Notes: generated by a model not told the origin, from the sequence alone. DNA of 64,000 nucleotides from CALBPI01 sp942491885 (GCA_942491885.1 CALOCQ010000003.1:372001-436000), one strand, 5' to 3'; shown: positions 25,505 through 33,172, numbered from the stretch's first letter. Made by a program: numbers and translations.

Positions 25505-26161
25505 CTAGATCTTTCGTTTCGGGCGCGCGCCGAAGACCACAATAGTCTTGCCGCTGGCGCTAACGAGGCCTTGCTCTTCGAGAACCTTGAGCACGCGGCC
25601 AGCCATCTCCCGGCTGCATCCCACCAGACGTGAAAGTTCCTGGCGGCTGACTTTGATCTGCATGCCGTCAGGGTGCGTCATCGCATCCGGCTCGTTACAA
25701 AGGTCCATGATTGCGTGTGCAACGCGCCCGGTGACGTCGACGAACGCGAGGTCACCCAATTTGCGGTTAGTGCGGTCCAGACGGGTCGCAAGCTGAGTGG
25801 CCAGCTCGAACACCAGCCCGGGGCTTTCGCTGGCGATCTGGCGGAAGCGCGGATAGGTCATCTCTGCAATTTCGCACTCGGTGCGGGTACGCACCCAGGC
25901 GCTGCGCGTTGGCTGCTCGTAGAACAGGCCCATTTCGCCGAAAAACTGCCCTTTGTTCAGATAGGCAAGCACCATCTCATTACCGTCTTCATCCTCGATC
26001 ATGACCTCAACCGAGCCGTCGACGATGTAGTAAAGAATGTCCGGCAGGTCGCCTGCGTGGATCATCACGGTCTTGGAGGGAACAGTACGTACGCGGCAAT
26101 AACTCAGGAAACGGTTAATTGCCGGAACTTCGCTCAGGGGTTTGGTCGCGTTTGTCGCCAT
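25505..26161 (-). CDS. crp: CRP/Vfr-family cyclic-nucleotide-responsive regulator
   Basis: 218 aa. Residues about 20-130 form the cyclic-nucleotide binding barrel (YYIVDGSVEVMIEDEDG, GQFFGEMGLFYEQPTRSAW, the phosphate-binding-cassette region). Residues about 160-215 carry the winged helix with VSRQELSRLVGCSREMAGRVL, nearly the same recognition helix as Vfr and E. coli CRP. The arginine-serine pair of the cassette appears as TRSAW, compatible with cAMP binding. ATG at 26161, with GGAGG ten bases upstream, is preferred over the frame to 26188. Convergent with rpe. Confidence 0.92.
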   Translation of the reverse strand: MATNATKPLSEVPAINRFLSYCRVRTVPSKTVMIHAGDLPDILYYIVDGSVEVMIEDEDGNEMVLAYLNKGQFFGEMGLFYEQPTRSAWVRTRTECEIAEMTYPRFRQIASESPGLVFELATQLATRLDRTNRKLGDLAFVDVTGRVAHAIMDLCNEPDAMTHPDGMQIKVSRQELSRLVGCSREMAGRVLKVLEEQGLVSASGKTIVVFGARPKRKI

Positions 26162-26275
26162 CCGAAATGTCCTCCGCCAGACAGGCACGTTTTAGTTATA
26201 TGTTAAGTCTACCCTTTTTTGAGCTCGGGGTGCAGCATCCCGACGCCTGTTAACGGGTAGTTGATCGAACAGCCG

Positions 26276-26947
26276 TCAAATCCGGAAAGCACTGGCCTTC
26301 ATGATGCCGGCAGCGATGCGCATGACGCCCTTCACAGGCGCGGGCAAATCAGCCGCGCCAGCGTCGCGTGCTTCAGCGCCGTGGGCGTCTTCTTCGGCTT
26401 TCATCGTGCCGAGAATCTGTCGACTGCGTTGGTCTTTTTCGGGTAGTTGCTTCAGGTGACCGTCAAGGTGTTCGACAACCTGACGCTCCGTCTCTTCTAT
26501 AAAGCCGAGTCCCCAGCGATCACCGGCCAGGCCACTCAGCGCGCCAATCGCATACGCGCCCGCGTACCAAACCGGGTTCAGCAGGCTCGGTCGCGCATCC
26601 AGTTCGCTGAGTCGTTCGCGACACCATGCCAGGTGGTCGTATTCTTCTTCGGCAGCGTGCTGCAGGTGAGCATGTAGCTCCGGCGATCGGGATACCAGGG
26701 CGTGGCCCTGATAGAGCCCCTGCGCCGCAACCTCACCCGCATGATTGATGCGCATCAGCCCTGAGGCGAGCTTCGCCTGATCATCGCCGAGCCGCGTGTC
26801 TGGCGTGGCCGACGCCGGTGAGCGTCGGGCGGGCTGGGGCGCTTGCACGGCGAGCGTGCGAAGTGCGTTGTCTGCGCCGGCGATTAATCGCTCCAGCGGG
26901 CTTGCCGGCTTCGCGCGGGCTGGTCTGTTGACTGCTTGATTACTCAT
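26276..26947 (-). CDS. coq7: Ubiquinone C6 hydroxylase Coq7 (demethoxyubiquinone hydroxylase)
   Basis: Di-iron carboxylate enzyme inserting the C6 hydroxyl of ubiquinone, replacing the flavoprotein UbiF of enterics. Iron ligands occur in GLMRINHAGEVAAQGLY, AAEEEYDHLAWC, FIEETERQVVEHLDGH and MKAEEDAHG. 223 aa from ATG 26947. The promoter at 26956-26983 leaves almost no 5' untranslated leader. Works in the same pathway as ubiH (34521-35744). Confidence 0.95.
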   Translation of the reverse strand: MSNQAVNRPARAKPASPLERLIAGADNALRTLAVQAPQPARRSPASATPDTRLGDDQAKLASGLMRINHAGEVAAQGLYQGHALVSRSPELHAHLQHAAEEEYDHLAWCRERLSELDARPSLLNPVWYAGAYAIGALSGLAGDRWGLGFIEETERQVVEHLDGHLKQLPEKDQRSRQILGTMKAEEDAHGAEARDAGAADLPAPVKGVMRIAAGIMKASAFRI

Positions 26948-26955
26948 AGCATCCA

Positions 26956-26983
26956 ATTGTAGCAGTCCTGCGCCAGCTGCCAA
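26956..26983 (-). promoter_or_regulatory. Predicted sigma70 promoter of coq7
   Basis: Minus strand TTGGCA (26978-26983), 16-base spacer, TACAAT (26956-26961). The -10 element ends eight bases before the coq7 ATG, so transcription should begin at or one to two bases before the start codon. Confidence 0.6.
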
Positions 26984-26988
26984 TAGCG

Positions 26989-27017
26989 TTGGCAATGCCG
27001 GCCGATGTTGGCATAAT
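26989..27017 (+). promoter_or_regulatory. Predicted sigma70 promoter of the DUF481 gene
   Basis: TTGGCA (26989-26994), 17-base spacer, CATAAT (27012-27017), about 35 bases before the ATG. Its -35 element lies five bases from the -35 of the divergent coq7 promoter, so the two polymerases would compete for the site. Confidence 0.6.
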
Positions 27018-27052
27018 GCGCGGCCTCTTAATCCCGGACTACAGGAAACACC

Positions 27053-27763
27053 ATGGGTTTCTCAATTTCAAAGCGATCGCTTGCCGTTCTTGCAGCGATC
27101 TCCATTGCCAGTGTCGCGCACGCGGATGATTTCAGCGGTAAGGCCTCTTTCGGCTATCTCGGTACCAGTGGTAACAGCGACACCGCCAGTGTGAATGCCG
27201 CCACGGAGCTCAAATGGGAACTCGACCGCTGGACGCACCACGCCACGGCGACAGCGCTTGGCTCGTCCGACAATAACCTGACGACTGCAGAAGCCTATGC
27301 GCTCGGCTTCAAGAGCGACTGGGCGCTGACCGATGTCAGCTACTTGTTCGGCCGCGTGCGCTGGGACAAAGACAAGTTCTCCGGTTATGACCAGCAGACA
27401 AGCGAAACGGTCGGTTACGGTCGCAAACTTATCGACAACGAGATCACTCAGTGGTCGGCCGAGGCCGGCGCCGGTGCGCGTCAATCGGATTTGCGGGATG
27501 GCACGAGCCAGAATGAATCCATCCTTCGCGCCGCCACGGACTATTCGCGTAAATTGACCGAGACCAGCCAGTTCACCGCGAATTTCTCGGTCGAATCGGG
27601 TAGCGACAATACTGTCACCGACGGCACGTTGGCGATCAAGGCGCGGCTCTTGGGCGACCTCGCGTTGGTGGCCTCGTATCGCGTGCGTAACAACAGTGAC
27701 GTGCCGGTCGGTAGCGAGAAAACCGATACCTTTACAACGATTTCGCTCGAGTACGCATTTTAG
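27053..27763 (+). CDS. DUF481 outer-membrane beta-barrel protein
   Basis: 236 aa. A signal peptide (KRSLAVLAAISIASVAHA, cleavage after residue 24) precedes alternating strands such as GKASFGYLGTSGNSDTASV and ends in SLEYAF, the terminal phenylalanine typical of outer-membrane barrels. DUF481 members include YdiY; their function is not established. ATG at 27053, own promoter at 26989-27017. Monocistronic by appearance. Confidence 0.9.
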   Translation: MGFSISKRSLAVLAAISIASVAHADDFSGKASFGYLGTSGNSDTASVNAATELKWELDRWTHHATATALGSSDNNLTTAEAYALGFKSDWALTDVSYLFGRVRWDKDKFSGYDQQTSETVGYGRKLIDNEITQWSAEAGAGARQSDLRDGTSQNESILRAATDYSRKLTETSQFTANFSVESGSDNTVTDGTLAIKARLLGDLALVASYRVRNNSDVPVGSEKTDTFTTISLEYAF

Positions 27764-27797
27764 GCAACGGGTGACCTCGCAAGTTGCCGGGAATCTC

Positions 27798-27826
27798 TTG
27801 CAAAAGCGGCCCCTGCGGCATATTAT
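27798..27826 (+). promoter_or_regulatory. Predicted sigma70 promoter of rplM-rpsI
   Basis: TTGCAA (27798-27803), exactly 17 bases, TATTAT (27821-27826). It predicts a 5' leader of about 240 bases before rplM. Confidence 0.6.
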
Positions 27827-28072
27827 GGCGGACTTTTCGACGGCCAGAACCGGCCGGTCGCGCAGTGTATTGACGTTGCACGGCGATCGAAAAGATCTAA
27901 GCCATTGAATGTAAACGAATTCGGATTGTTCGCTAGCCCTGCCTCTGGCATCAAACAGCGCTTCGGTCGGGCGGATTCTCTGGCTTCCAAACCGGGCTGA
28001 TCCGGTTGTGCCAATTTCGATAAAGACAATGTCGGGGCACCAATGCGGTGACCGACGGATACGAGAAACAGT
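27827..28072 (+). promoter_or_regulatory. Long 5' leader of rplM-rpsI
   Basis: About 240 bases without an open gene. A GC-rich stem (CGAC-GGCC paired with GGCC-GGTCG around 27838-27861, one bulge) lies near the predicted transcript start; the rest shows no motif I recognise. In E. coli the rplM operon is feedback-regulated by L13 through its leader, so a regulatory structure here is plausible but unproven. The preceding bases 27764-27797 hold only the DUF481 3' flank with a weak GGCAAC/GTTGCC repeat. Confidence 0.35.
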
Positions 28073-28507
28073 ATGAAAACTTTTTCAGCAAAACCTGCCG
28101 AGATAAAGCGCGACTGGTACCTGGTCGACGCTACCGATAAAACCCTGGGGCGACTGGCGACGGAAATCGCACTGCGTTTGCGCGGCAAGCACAAGCCGGA
28201 GTTCACGCCAAACCAGGATACCGGTGACTACATTGTTGTCATTAATTCCGGCAAGGTACGCGTTACCGGCAAGAAGCTGACCGACAAAATCTACTACCGT
28301 CACACCGGCTATATCGGCAACCTGAAGAGCATTTCTTTGGAAAAGCTGCTGCAACAGAAGCCTGAGCGCGCGCTCGAGTACGCGGTCAAGGGCATGCTGC
28401 CGAAGAACGCCCTGGGGCGTCAGATGTTCCGCAAACTGAAACTTTTTGCCGGTGCGGAACATGACCATCAGGCTCAACAGCCGATACCTCTCGAACTGTC
28501 GGCCTGA
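28073..28507 (+). CDS. rplM: 50S ribosomal protein L13
   Basis: Early-assembling large-subunit protein. KTFSAKPAEIKRDWYLVDA, LGRLATEIALRLRGKHKP and YYRHTGYIGNLKS are typical; GMLPKNALGRQMFRKLK is the conserved C-terminal signature. 144 aa, slightly longer at the C-terminus than E. coli (142). First gene of the L13-S9 operon. Confidence 0.98.
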   Translation: MKTFSAKPAEIKRDWYLVDATDKTLGRLATEIALRLRGKHKPEFTPNQDTGDYIVVINSGKVRVTGKKLTDKIYYRHTGYIGNLKSISLEKLLQQKPERALEYAVKGMLPKNALGRQMFRKLKLFAGAEHDHQAQQPIPLELSA

Positions 28508-28551
28508 TTGGCACGACGTCTTACACTACTAACAGACAAGACGACCAAAAC

Positions 28552-28944
28552 ATGACTACAGCTTCCTACTACGGCACCGGACGACGCAAAACCTCAACGG
28601 CACGGGTGTTTTTACGCCCAGGCAATGGCGCTATCACGGTGAATAACAAGCCATTGGACGAGTTTTTCGGTCGTGAGACCGCGCGCATGATCGTGCGCCA
28701 GCCTCTCGAGCTGATCGATCGCAAAGATACATTCGACGTAACCGTCAGTGTTATCGGCGGCGGCACCACCGGCCAGGCAGGTGCGATTCGCCACGGTTTG
28801 ACGCGGGCGCTTATGGTTTACGACGAAAGTCTCCGCCCTGAATTGCGTAAAGCCGGGTTTGTTACCCGTGACGCGCGCGAGGTGGAACGTAAGAAGGTCG
28901 GCTTGCGCAAGGCGCGTCGCGCGACCCAGTTCTCGAAACGCTAA
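28552..28944 (+). CDS. rpsI: 30S ribosomal protein S9
   Basis: 130 aa. YYGTGRRKTSTARVFLRPG at the start, GGGTTGQAGAIRHGLTRAL in the middle and the basic ending RKARRATQFSKR whose C-terminal KR reaches the ribosomal P site. Follows rplM by 44 bases, the universal order. tRNA-Gln follows after 27 bases. Confidence 0.98.
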   Translation: MTTASYYGTGRRKTSTARVFLRPGNGAITVNNKPLDEFFGRETARMIVRQPLELIDRKDTFDVTVSVIGGGTTGQAGAIRHGLTRALMVYDESLRPELRKAGFVTRDAREVERKKVGLRKARRATQFSKR

Positions 28945-28971
28945 CGCGCTTTTCGGGCAGCCCCGATATAT

Positions 28972-29045
28972 TGGGGGATCGTCTAGCGGTAGGACTGCGG
29001 ACTCTGACTCCGCCAACCCAGGTTCGAATCCTGGTCCCCCAGCCA
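28972..29045 (+). tRNA. glnV: tRNA-Gln (anticodon CTG), CCA encoded
   Basis: Cloverleaf drawn by hand: acceptor TGGGGGA (28972-28978) pairs with TCCCCCA (29035-29041); anticodon arm GCGGA-CTCTGAC-TCCGC gives anticodon CTG; T-arm contains GGTTCGAATCC; discriminator G at 29042 and CCA at 29043-29045. The U-A first acceptor pair is characteristic of glutamine tRNAs. No intron. A terminator follows directly. Confidence 0.96.
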
Positions 29046-29050
29046 ACACC

Positions 29051-29076
29051 AAAAAACCGCCTTCCGGCGGTTTTTT
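29051..29076 (+). terminator. Intrinsic terminator after tRNA-Gln
   Basis: CCGCC-TTCC-GGCGG hairpin flanked by six A's and six T's, a textbook U-tract terminator that is also near-symmetric. It would end the rplM-rpsI-tRNA transcript. The 130 bases between it and the rpiA stop show no further feature. Confidence 0.9.
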
Positions 29077-29212
29077 GCTTTGCGGGCCATGCCCTGAATC
29101 AGTTGCTGTCGCAGCACACTCGGTAGTCGACGGGCGCCATTGTTACGAATATCTTGTCGGGAGCACCGGGCACGAGGGCCCCATTTACGTTGGCGTTACG
29201 ATAGCGGGCGCA

Positions 29213-29875
29213 TTAAGCCTGCAATGTAGACGTACCCGTCGCGTTGCCCAGAATGACAACATCTGCACCGCGGTGAGCAAACAGACCGACAGTAACCACG
29301 CCCGGGATCTGGTTGATCCGGGTTTCCATCTCGCGTGGATTCATAATCGACAGATTGTGGATGTCGATGATCTCGTTGCCATTGTCCGTCACGAAACCTT
29401 CGCGCCAGAACGGTTGCCCGCGCATCTTGATGATTTGTCGACTAACGAAGGACCGCGCCATCGGAATGACTTCAATCGGCAATGGGAATTTCCCCAGCAT
29501 GCCGACCAGCTTGCTTTCATCGGCGATACATACGAATTTGCGTGCCGCACCCGCCAGAATCTTCTCTCGTGTCAGCGCACCGCCACCACCTTTGAGTAGG
29601 GCGAAATGCTTAGTGACTTCGTCGGCGCCATCGATATAGAGCTCCAATGAACCCACATCATTTAGTTCGCTGACCTCGAAGCCATTGGCACGCAGCAGTT
29701 CGGTACTGGCGTCGGAGCTTGAAACGACGGTTTCAATTCTGTTGCGGTAATCGGGCAACAGCTTTATCAGCTCGTTGACCGTTGAGCCGGTTCCGATGCC
29801 AAGACCCGTAACACCTTTTTCGAGGTGTTCGAGAGCAGCTTTCGCAGCATTCTTTTTGTGTGCCGAATTATCCAT
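29213..29875 (-). CDS. rpiA: Ribose-5-phosphate isomerase A
   Basis: Interconverts ribose 5-phosphate and ribulose 5-phosphate, working with rpe (24796-25464). Motifs GLGIGTGSTVNELI, DGADEVTKHFALLKGGGGALTREKI and ADESKLVGMLGKFPLPIEV include the catalytic glutamate and lysine. 220 aa, ATG start. Convergent with the tRNA transcript. Confidence 0.97.
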   Translation of the reverse strand: MDNSAHKKNAAKAALEHLEKGVTGLGIGTGSTVNELIKLLPDYRNRIETVVSSSDASTELLRANGFEVSELNDVGSLELYIDGADEVTKHFALLKGGGGALTREKILAGAARKFVCIADESKLVGMLGKFPLPIEVIPMARSFVSRQIIKMRGQPFWREGFVTDNGNEIIDIHNLSIMNPREMETRINQIPGVVTVGLFAHRGADVVILGNATGTSTLQA

Positions 29876-29964
29876 ATTTAGTATTTCGAAAAATTACCTG
29901 ACTGAATATAACAGGTGATCGGGTTATAAATGCCAAACCGCATCACGCTTTGAGGGCCTGAACG

Positions 29965-29993
29965 CAACGTGCCCGCCAGAGGCGGGCACGTTG
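29965..29993 (-). terminator. Strong stem-loop downstream of the lysine-rich gene
   Basis: Perfect 13-bp inverted repeat (29965-29977 with 29981-29993), three-base loop. It lies about 60 bases beyond the intended stop of the lysine-rich gene and about 90 bases upstream of rpiA on the same strand. No T run follows on either strand, so it may be a non-canonical terminator or an mRNA 3'-end stabiliser. Confidence 0.5.
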
Positions 29994-30052
29994 GTCGAGA
30001 TCGCTGCCGGTCTGCCTTGCGTTGACAAAGTGACCGACATCCGGACTGTCAG

Positions 30053-30584
30053 CTATTTCTTCTTCCGGCTGACTTTCCGGGTGGACCTCTTCTTAGCGAC
30101 TTTCTTTTTCGCTACTTTTTTCTTGGCCTTTTTCTTAGCGACTTTCTTTTTCGCTACTTTTTTCTTGGCCTTTTTCTTAGCGACTTTCTTTTTCGCTACT
30201 TTTTTCTTGGCTAGCAACTTTTTTCTTAGCGACTTTCTTTTTCGCTACTTTTTTCTTGGCCTTTTTCTTAGCGACTTTCTTTTTCGCTACTTTTTTTCTT
30301 GGCCTTTTTCTTAGCGACTTTCTTCTTCGCTACTTTTTTCTTGGCTTTTTTCTTAGCGACTTTCTTCTTCGCTACTTTTTTCTTTTTTTCTTAGCGACTT
30401 TCTTCTTCGCTACTTTCTTCTTAGCCTTTTTCTTAGCGACTTTCTTCTTCGCTACTTTTTTCTTAGCAACGCGCTTCTTAGCGACTTTTTTCTTGCTAGC
30501 AACTTTTCTTGCAGTGACCTTGCGTTTAGCAGGTGCTTTTTTCTTCGTCGAAGTTTTCTTCTTCGAAGCTTTCTTGGTAGCCAT
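30053..30584 (-). pseudogene. Lysine/alanine-repeat histone H1-like (AlgP-type) gene with three frame-breaking indels
   Basis: The ATG at 30584 (good GGAG upstream) opens a very basic protein, MATKKASKKKTSTKKKAPAK followed by VAKKK repeats, like the H1-like C-terminal domain of AlgP or Hc1, which binds DNA nonspecifically. As read, it stops after 70 codons at 30372. Repeat comparison shows why: GGCC is missing between 30384 and 30385, an extra T occurs in the run 30291-30297, and an extra base lies in 30209-30215. Removing these restores one frame through to a TAG at 30053-30055 with a sensible basic ending (STRKVSRKKK), giving about 175-180 residues. Real decay, phase variation or sequencing error in low complexity are all possible. 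The opposite-strand Phe-rich frames are artefacts. Confidence 0.75.
30096..30480 (-). repeat. 42-base tandem coding repeat (14-residue unit)
   Basis: The unit (in + orientation beginning GCGACTTTCTTTTTCGCTAC) encodes VAKKKAKKKVAKKK and recurs about six to eight times with variants that drop the AKKK part. Copies towards the left use TTTTTC where those at the right use TTCTTC, so the array shows two sub-types. Copy number is likely to vary among relatives. Confidence 0.8.
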
Positions 30585-30620
30585 CGTTAATTTCTCCGTG
30601 TCGGTTTACCCGCAGCCGAG

Positions 30621-30649
30621 TATATACATAACATTGTAAAATTCCACAA
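30621..30649 (-). promoter_or_regulatory. Predicted promoter of the lysine-rich gene
   Basis: Minus strand TTGTGG (30644-30649), 17 bases, TATATA (30621-30626), in an AT-rich stretch about 37 bases before the ATG. Confidence 0.45.
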
Positions 30650-30931
30650 ACATGGAAATAACTGTGACACAAGTTTGATGCTGCAAATATAGGGTGAAGA
30701 CGACCTCAACGTTTGCGCGCAGATAGCGGGGTTGTTGTTTCGTTGCTGCGCAGCGTTACTTGTTCAGCTTATCGCACCGCACCATGAGAGAGGTAATCAC
30801 ACGCTTGTTCACGTCCGGCCGCAGCGTATTACTACTTTGAGAAGATCTTTGTTTGATGGTGATCGTTTGATTAATGCTTGTTTTATAGGGTTATCGTCGC
30901 TACCGAAAACGCTAAAAATATATTGCTGCGT
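30650..30931. other. Intergenic region without recognised gene
   Basis: The interval between fthC and the lysine-rich gene promoter is more AT-rich than its surroundings. Short frames on both strands have no family resemblance, and no terminator with a T run is evident. A small RNA cannot be excluded. Confidence 0.5.
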
Positions 30932-31510
30932 CTATCGGGGCAATGAAAAGCGTTCCGTTACAACACGGTTCATCGGGATATCCCAGGGTGCACTATTGAT
31001 TTCATTGACTTGCTGGCAGGCGAAAGCAATGCCGATAACCTGGGCCCGAATACGGCGCTTGTGTTTGGCAAGATAGCGATCATAGAAGCCGCTACCCATT
31101 CCTGTACGGTGCAAATTTTCATCGAATGCGCTCATCGGTGCGCAAATAAGATCGATACCTGATGATGGTGCTTGAGCGCTACCGTGCCTGTTTGTTTGTC
31201 GAGGTTCGAGCATGCCGAGTGCGTGAGCCTGCAAACAGGTGTCGATTCTGAGTGTCTTGAAGTGCATTACGTGTGCGTTTTCTACAACCGGGACGCAGAC
31301 GGCTTTTCCGTTGGTATGCGCATGAGCGATCAGGTATTCAAGATTCACTTCGTCCGCTAGCGCGAGGTAGACACCGATTACGCTTGCATGCCGATAAGCG
31401 GTGGTTCGTGTGATGCGTTTACAAATGGTGCGTGACGCTAGCGACCGGTAACGTTGCGACAGTTGCCGGCGAGCGGCAAGCCCTGCGCTTCGTGCGTCAG
31501 CAGGTTTCAT
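30932..31510 (-). CDS. fthC: 5-formyltetrahydrofolate cyclo-ligase
   Basis: ATP-dependent conversion of 5-formyl-THF to 5,10-methenyl-THF, returning an inhibitory folate (made as a side product of GlyA) to the pool. The ATP/Mg motif GMGSGFYDRYLA is diagnostic; YLALADEVNLEYLI and LICAPMSAFDENLHR also match. ATG at 31510 gives 192 aa; TTG at 31537 is an alternative and neither has a strong ribosome site. It follows 6S RNA, the conserved gammaproteobacterial order in which both can come from one transcript. Confidence 0.93.
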   Translation of the reverse strand: MKPADARSAGLAARRQLSQRYRSLASRTICKRITRTTAYRHASVIGVYLALADEVNLEYLIAHAHTNGKAVCVPVVENAHVMHFKTLRIDTCLQAHALGMLEPRQTNRHGSAQAPSSGIDLICAPMSAFDENLHRTGMGSGFYDRYLAKHKRRIRAQVIGIAFACQQVNEINSAPWDIPMNRVVTERFSLPR

Positions 31511-31587
31511 TGGTTTCGGCTTTTGGTCGGCGGGCAAACGTAGGCCGCAATGGTGTCGCCCGGTTAGAAAGGGCGATGTCGGAAGAA

Positions 31588-31779
31588 GCGATGTCTCCCG
31601 CCTGTGCCGTCATCAACCATCGCTCTCGAACCAGAGCGTAAAGTGGGGTCAACCAGGACAGAAAAGGCTTTCCGAACGAATCGGTAGTGCGCACATCTGC
31701 CCGAAGGCATGACCCCGAAGTTAAATAATTAGGGTCGAAAGGCTTCCAGGTCAGCGTCGAACACCGCAGGAGACATCTG
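31588..31779 (-). ncRNA. ssrS: 6S RNA
   Basis: Regulatory RNA that mimics an open promoter and holds sigma70 RNA polymerase in stationary phase. It lies between zapA and fthC as in most gammaproteobacteria. On the minus strand the closing stem is GATGTCTCC (31769-31777) with GGAGACATC (31590-31599 region). The upper stem is closed by GGGGTCA (31710-31716) with TGACCCC (31645-31651), leaving the single-stranded central bubble. A small hairpin GACCC...GGGTC sits in the 5' bubble strand. The ends are estimated; length about 190 bases, as expected. Confidence 0.85.
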
Positions 31780-31845
31780 GATACATTGTTACACGAGGTT
31801 GGCACCGGTGACCACCGGCTATGCACGTTTTGTGAACTGTTTCGC

Positions 31846-32160
31846 TCAGAGATCAAGTTGTCCGGTGTTACCAAGCACGCGTTCCGCGCGTTCGGAGAGT
31901 GCTTTGAGCCGCGTGCCGAGTGTCGACTGGATCGCATCTTCGCGGGTTCGGGTCTGCAGTAGTTCGTTGGACATGTTCAATGCCGCCATTACAGCGATAC
32001 GATCCAGGCCGACGACCTTGCCGCTGTCGCGAATTTCGCGCATTTGACCGTTAAGGAATTCCGCTGCATCGAGCAGGTCGGTGCGCTCGTTCACCGGGCA
32101 GGAAACCTGGTACTCCTTCTCGAGGATGCGAACTGTTACATGTGCGTAGACGTCACTCAT
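31846..32160 (-). CDS. zapA: Cell division protein ZapA
   Basis: Binds FtsZ and promotes bundling at the Z ring. HVTVRILEKEYQVSCPVNE, LLDAAEFLNGQMREIRDSGK and DRIAVMAALNMSNELL match ZapA, followed by a coiled-coil tail. ATG at 32160 gives 104 aa; the longer frame to 32241 lacks family similarity. Follows the ZapB-like gene by 46 bases. Confidence 0.94.
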   Translation of the reverse strand: MSDVYAHVTVRILEKEYQVSCPVNERTDLLDAAEFLNGQMREIRDSGKVVGLDRIAVMAALNMSNELLQTRTREDAIQSTLGTRLKALSERAERVLGNTGQLDL

Positions 32161-32206
32161 CGGATTCCTCGCTCTGGTGGCCGCAAATCGTGGTGCCGCG
32201 CCAGTG

Positions 32207-32437
32207 TTAGTGGCCGCTTTCCATGGCTTTAAGGCGACCAATCATTGCCTCGACGCGACCGCGTACGAGTTCGTTTTTCTGCAGTAGCGATGCACGCTCG
32301 GAGATCAGCGTGTCCTGTCTGTCCTTAAGAGAGCGATTCTCTTCTTTGAGCTGATCGCAGACGCGCACGATTTCATCCATCCGCGCCTCAAGACGTTTCA
32401 GCTCCTGATCGAACACATTGTCGTTTGCGCTTGCCAC
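32207..32437 (-). CDS. ZapB-like coiled-coil protein (TIGR02449 type)
   Basis: About 76 aa, almost entirely one coiled coil (ELKRLEARMDEIVRVCDQLK through LLQKNELVRGRVEAMIGRLK). Small coiled-coil proteins encoded next to zapA in pseudomonad-like gammaproteobacteria are thought to act in Z-ring assembly like ZapB. The start is uncertain: GTG 32437 is chosen; TTG 32464 and GTG 32416 are in frame and none has a clear ribosome site. Confidence 0.75.
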   Translation of the reverse strand: MASANDNVFDQELKRLEARMDEIVRVCDQLKEENRSLKDRQDTLISERASLLQKNELVRGRVEAMIGRLKAMESGH

Positions 32438-32575
32438 AGCCGAAATATAGAGACCGTAGCGCAAGGGGTCAATGAAATCGGTGGGATCTGGCTATGCCCG
32501 CTTCGGTCTATCGACAATGAAAGGCACCGCCACAGTGGTATTATGTCGGCGGTTTAACGTCGTGACAGGGTCAAA

Positions 32576-33172
32576 ATGGTGCAGTCGTCCGCGGATGATT
32601 TTCTGGTTATTGAGCAGCTGCTGGCAGCCTGCGACAGCGAAGTGTCGGCGGCAGAGGCAGACGGAAGGCTGCTGAGCCTTGCGGCCATGCTCGGTCAGGA
32701 TGCGATTGCTGTCTGGCTGAATCAGCTAGGCGCGTCGGTTGATGCCGCCGACGTTGCGCACTATGTCGGCCAGCTGGTTACGATTGCGGAGCGTCGCGTT
32801 GCGGTACTTGAGCGCGGTGACGGGTTGCCGGATCTTTGTTTGCCTGATGATGACGACGACATGCGCGATCGCGTCGAGAGCCTGGCACTGTGGGCCGGGG
32901 GCTTTGTGTCGGGTCTTGGTGAAGGAGCGGCGATGCGCGGTTCACCGGCGCGCGATCGGCTGGATCAGGAGCCTTTGTCGGAGCTACTGCAGGATTTTAC
33001 TGAGATCACACGCGCCGAGGTGGCTGACGATGATCTGGCGGAAGACACCGAAACGGCAGAGACTTCCTACAACGAGTTGGTCGAGTTTCTGCGTGTCGCC
33101 GCTCAGCTTTGCTATGAAGAACTGACGCCGGTGCGCGAAATCGCAGAGCCGGCGCCGGTACATGTTCACTAA
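32576..33172 (+). CDS. ygfB: UPF0149 family protein YgfB
   Basis: 198 aa, helical, acidic. LSLAAMLGQDAIAVWLNQLG, LALWAGGFVSGLGEG and SYNELVEFLRVAAQLCYEEL are the family signature. In Pseudomonas the homologue modulates antibiotic-resistance regulation; the molecular role elsewhere is unknown. First gene of the run ygfB-pepP-ubiH, the same order as E. coli; divergent from the zapB-like gene. Confidence 0.92.
   Translation: MVQSSADDFLVIEQLLAACDSEVSAAEADGRLLSLAAMLGQDAIAVWLNQLGASVDAADVAHYVGQLVTIAERRVAVLERGDGLPDLCLPDDDDDMRDRVESLALWAGGFVSGLGEGAAMRGSPARDRLDQEPLSELLQDFTEITRAEVADDDLAEDTETAETSYNELVEFLRVAAQLCYEELTPVREIAEPAPVHVH

Noticed and set aside
30096..30480. Regular repeats resembling a CRISPR array
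   Set aside because: The 42-base units are contiguous without unique spacers and translate as lysine/alanine repeats; no cas genes nearby.
29991..30639. Two plus-strand Phe/Ala/Thr-rich frames that look like tandem-repeat membrane proteins
   Set aside because: They are the reverse complement of lysine codons in the repeat gene; promoter, ribosome site and N-terminus all belong to the minus strand.
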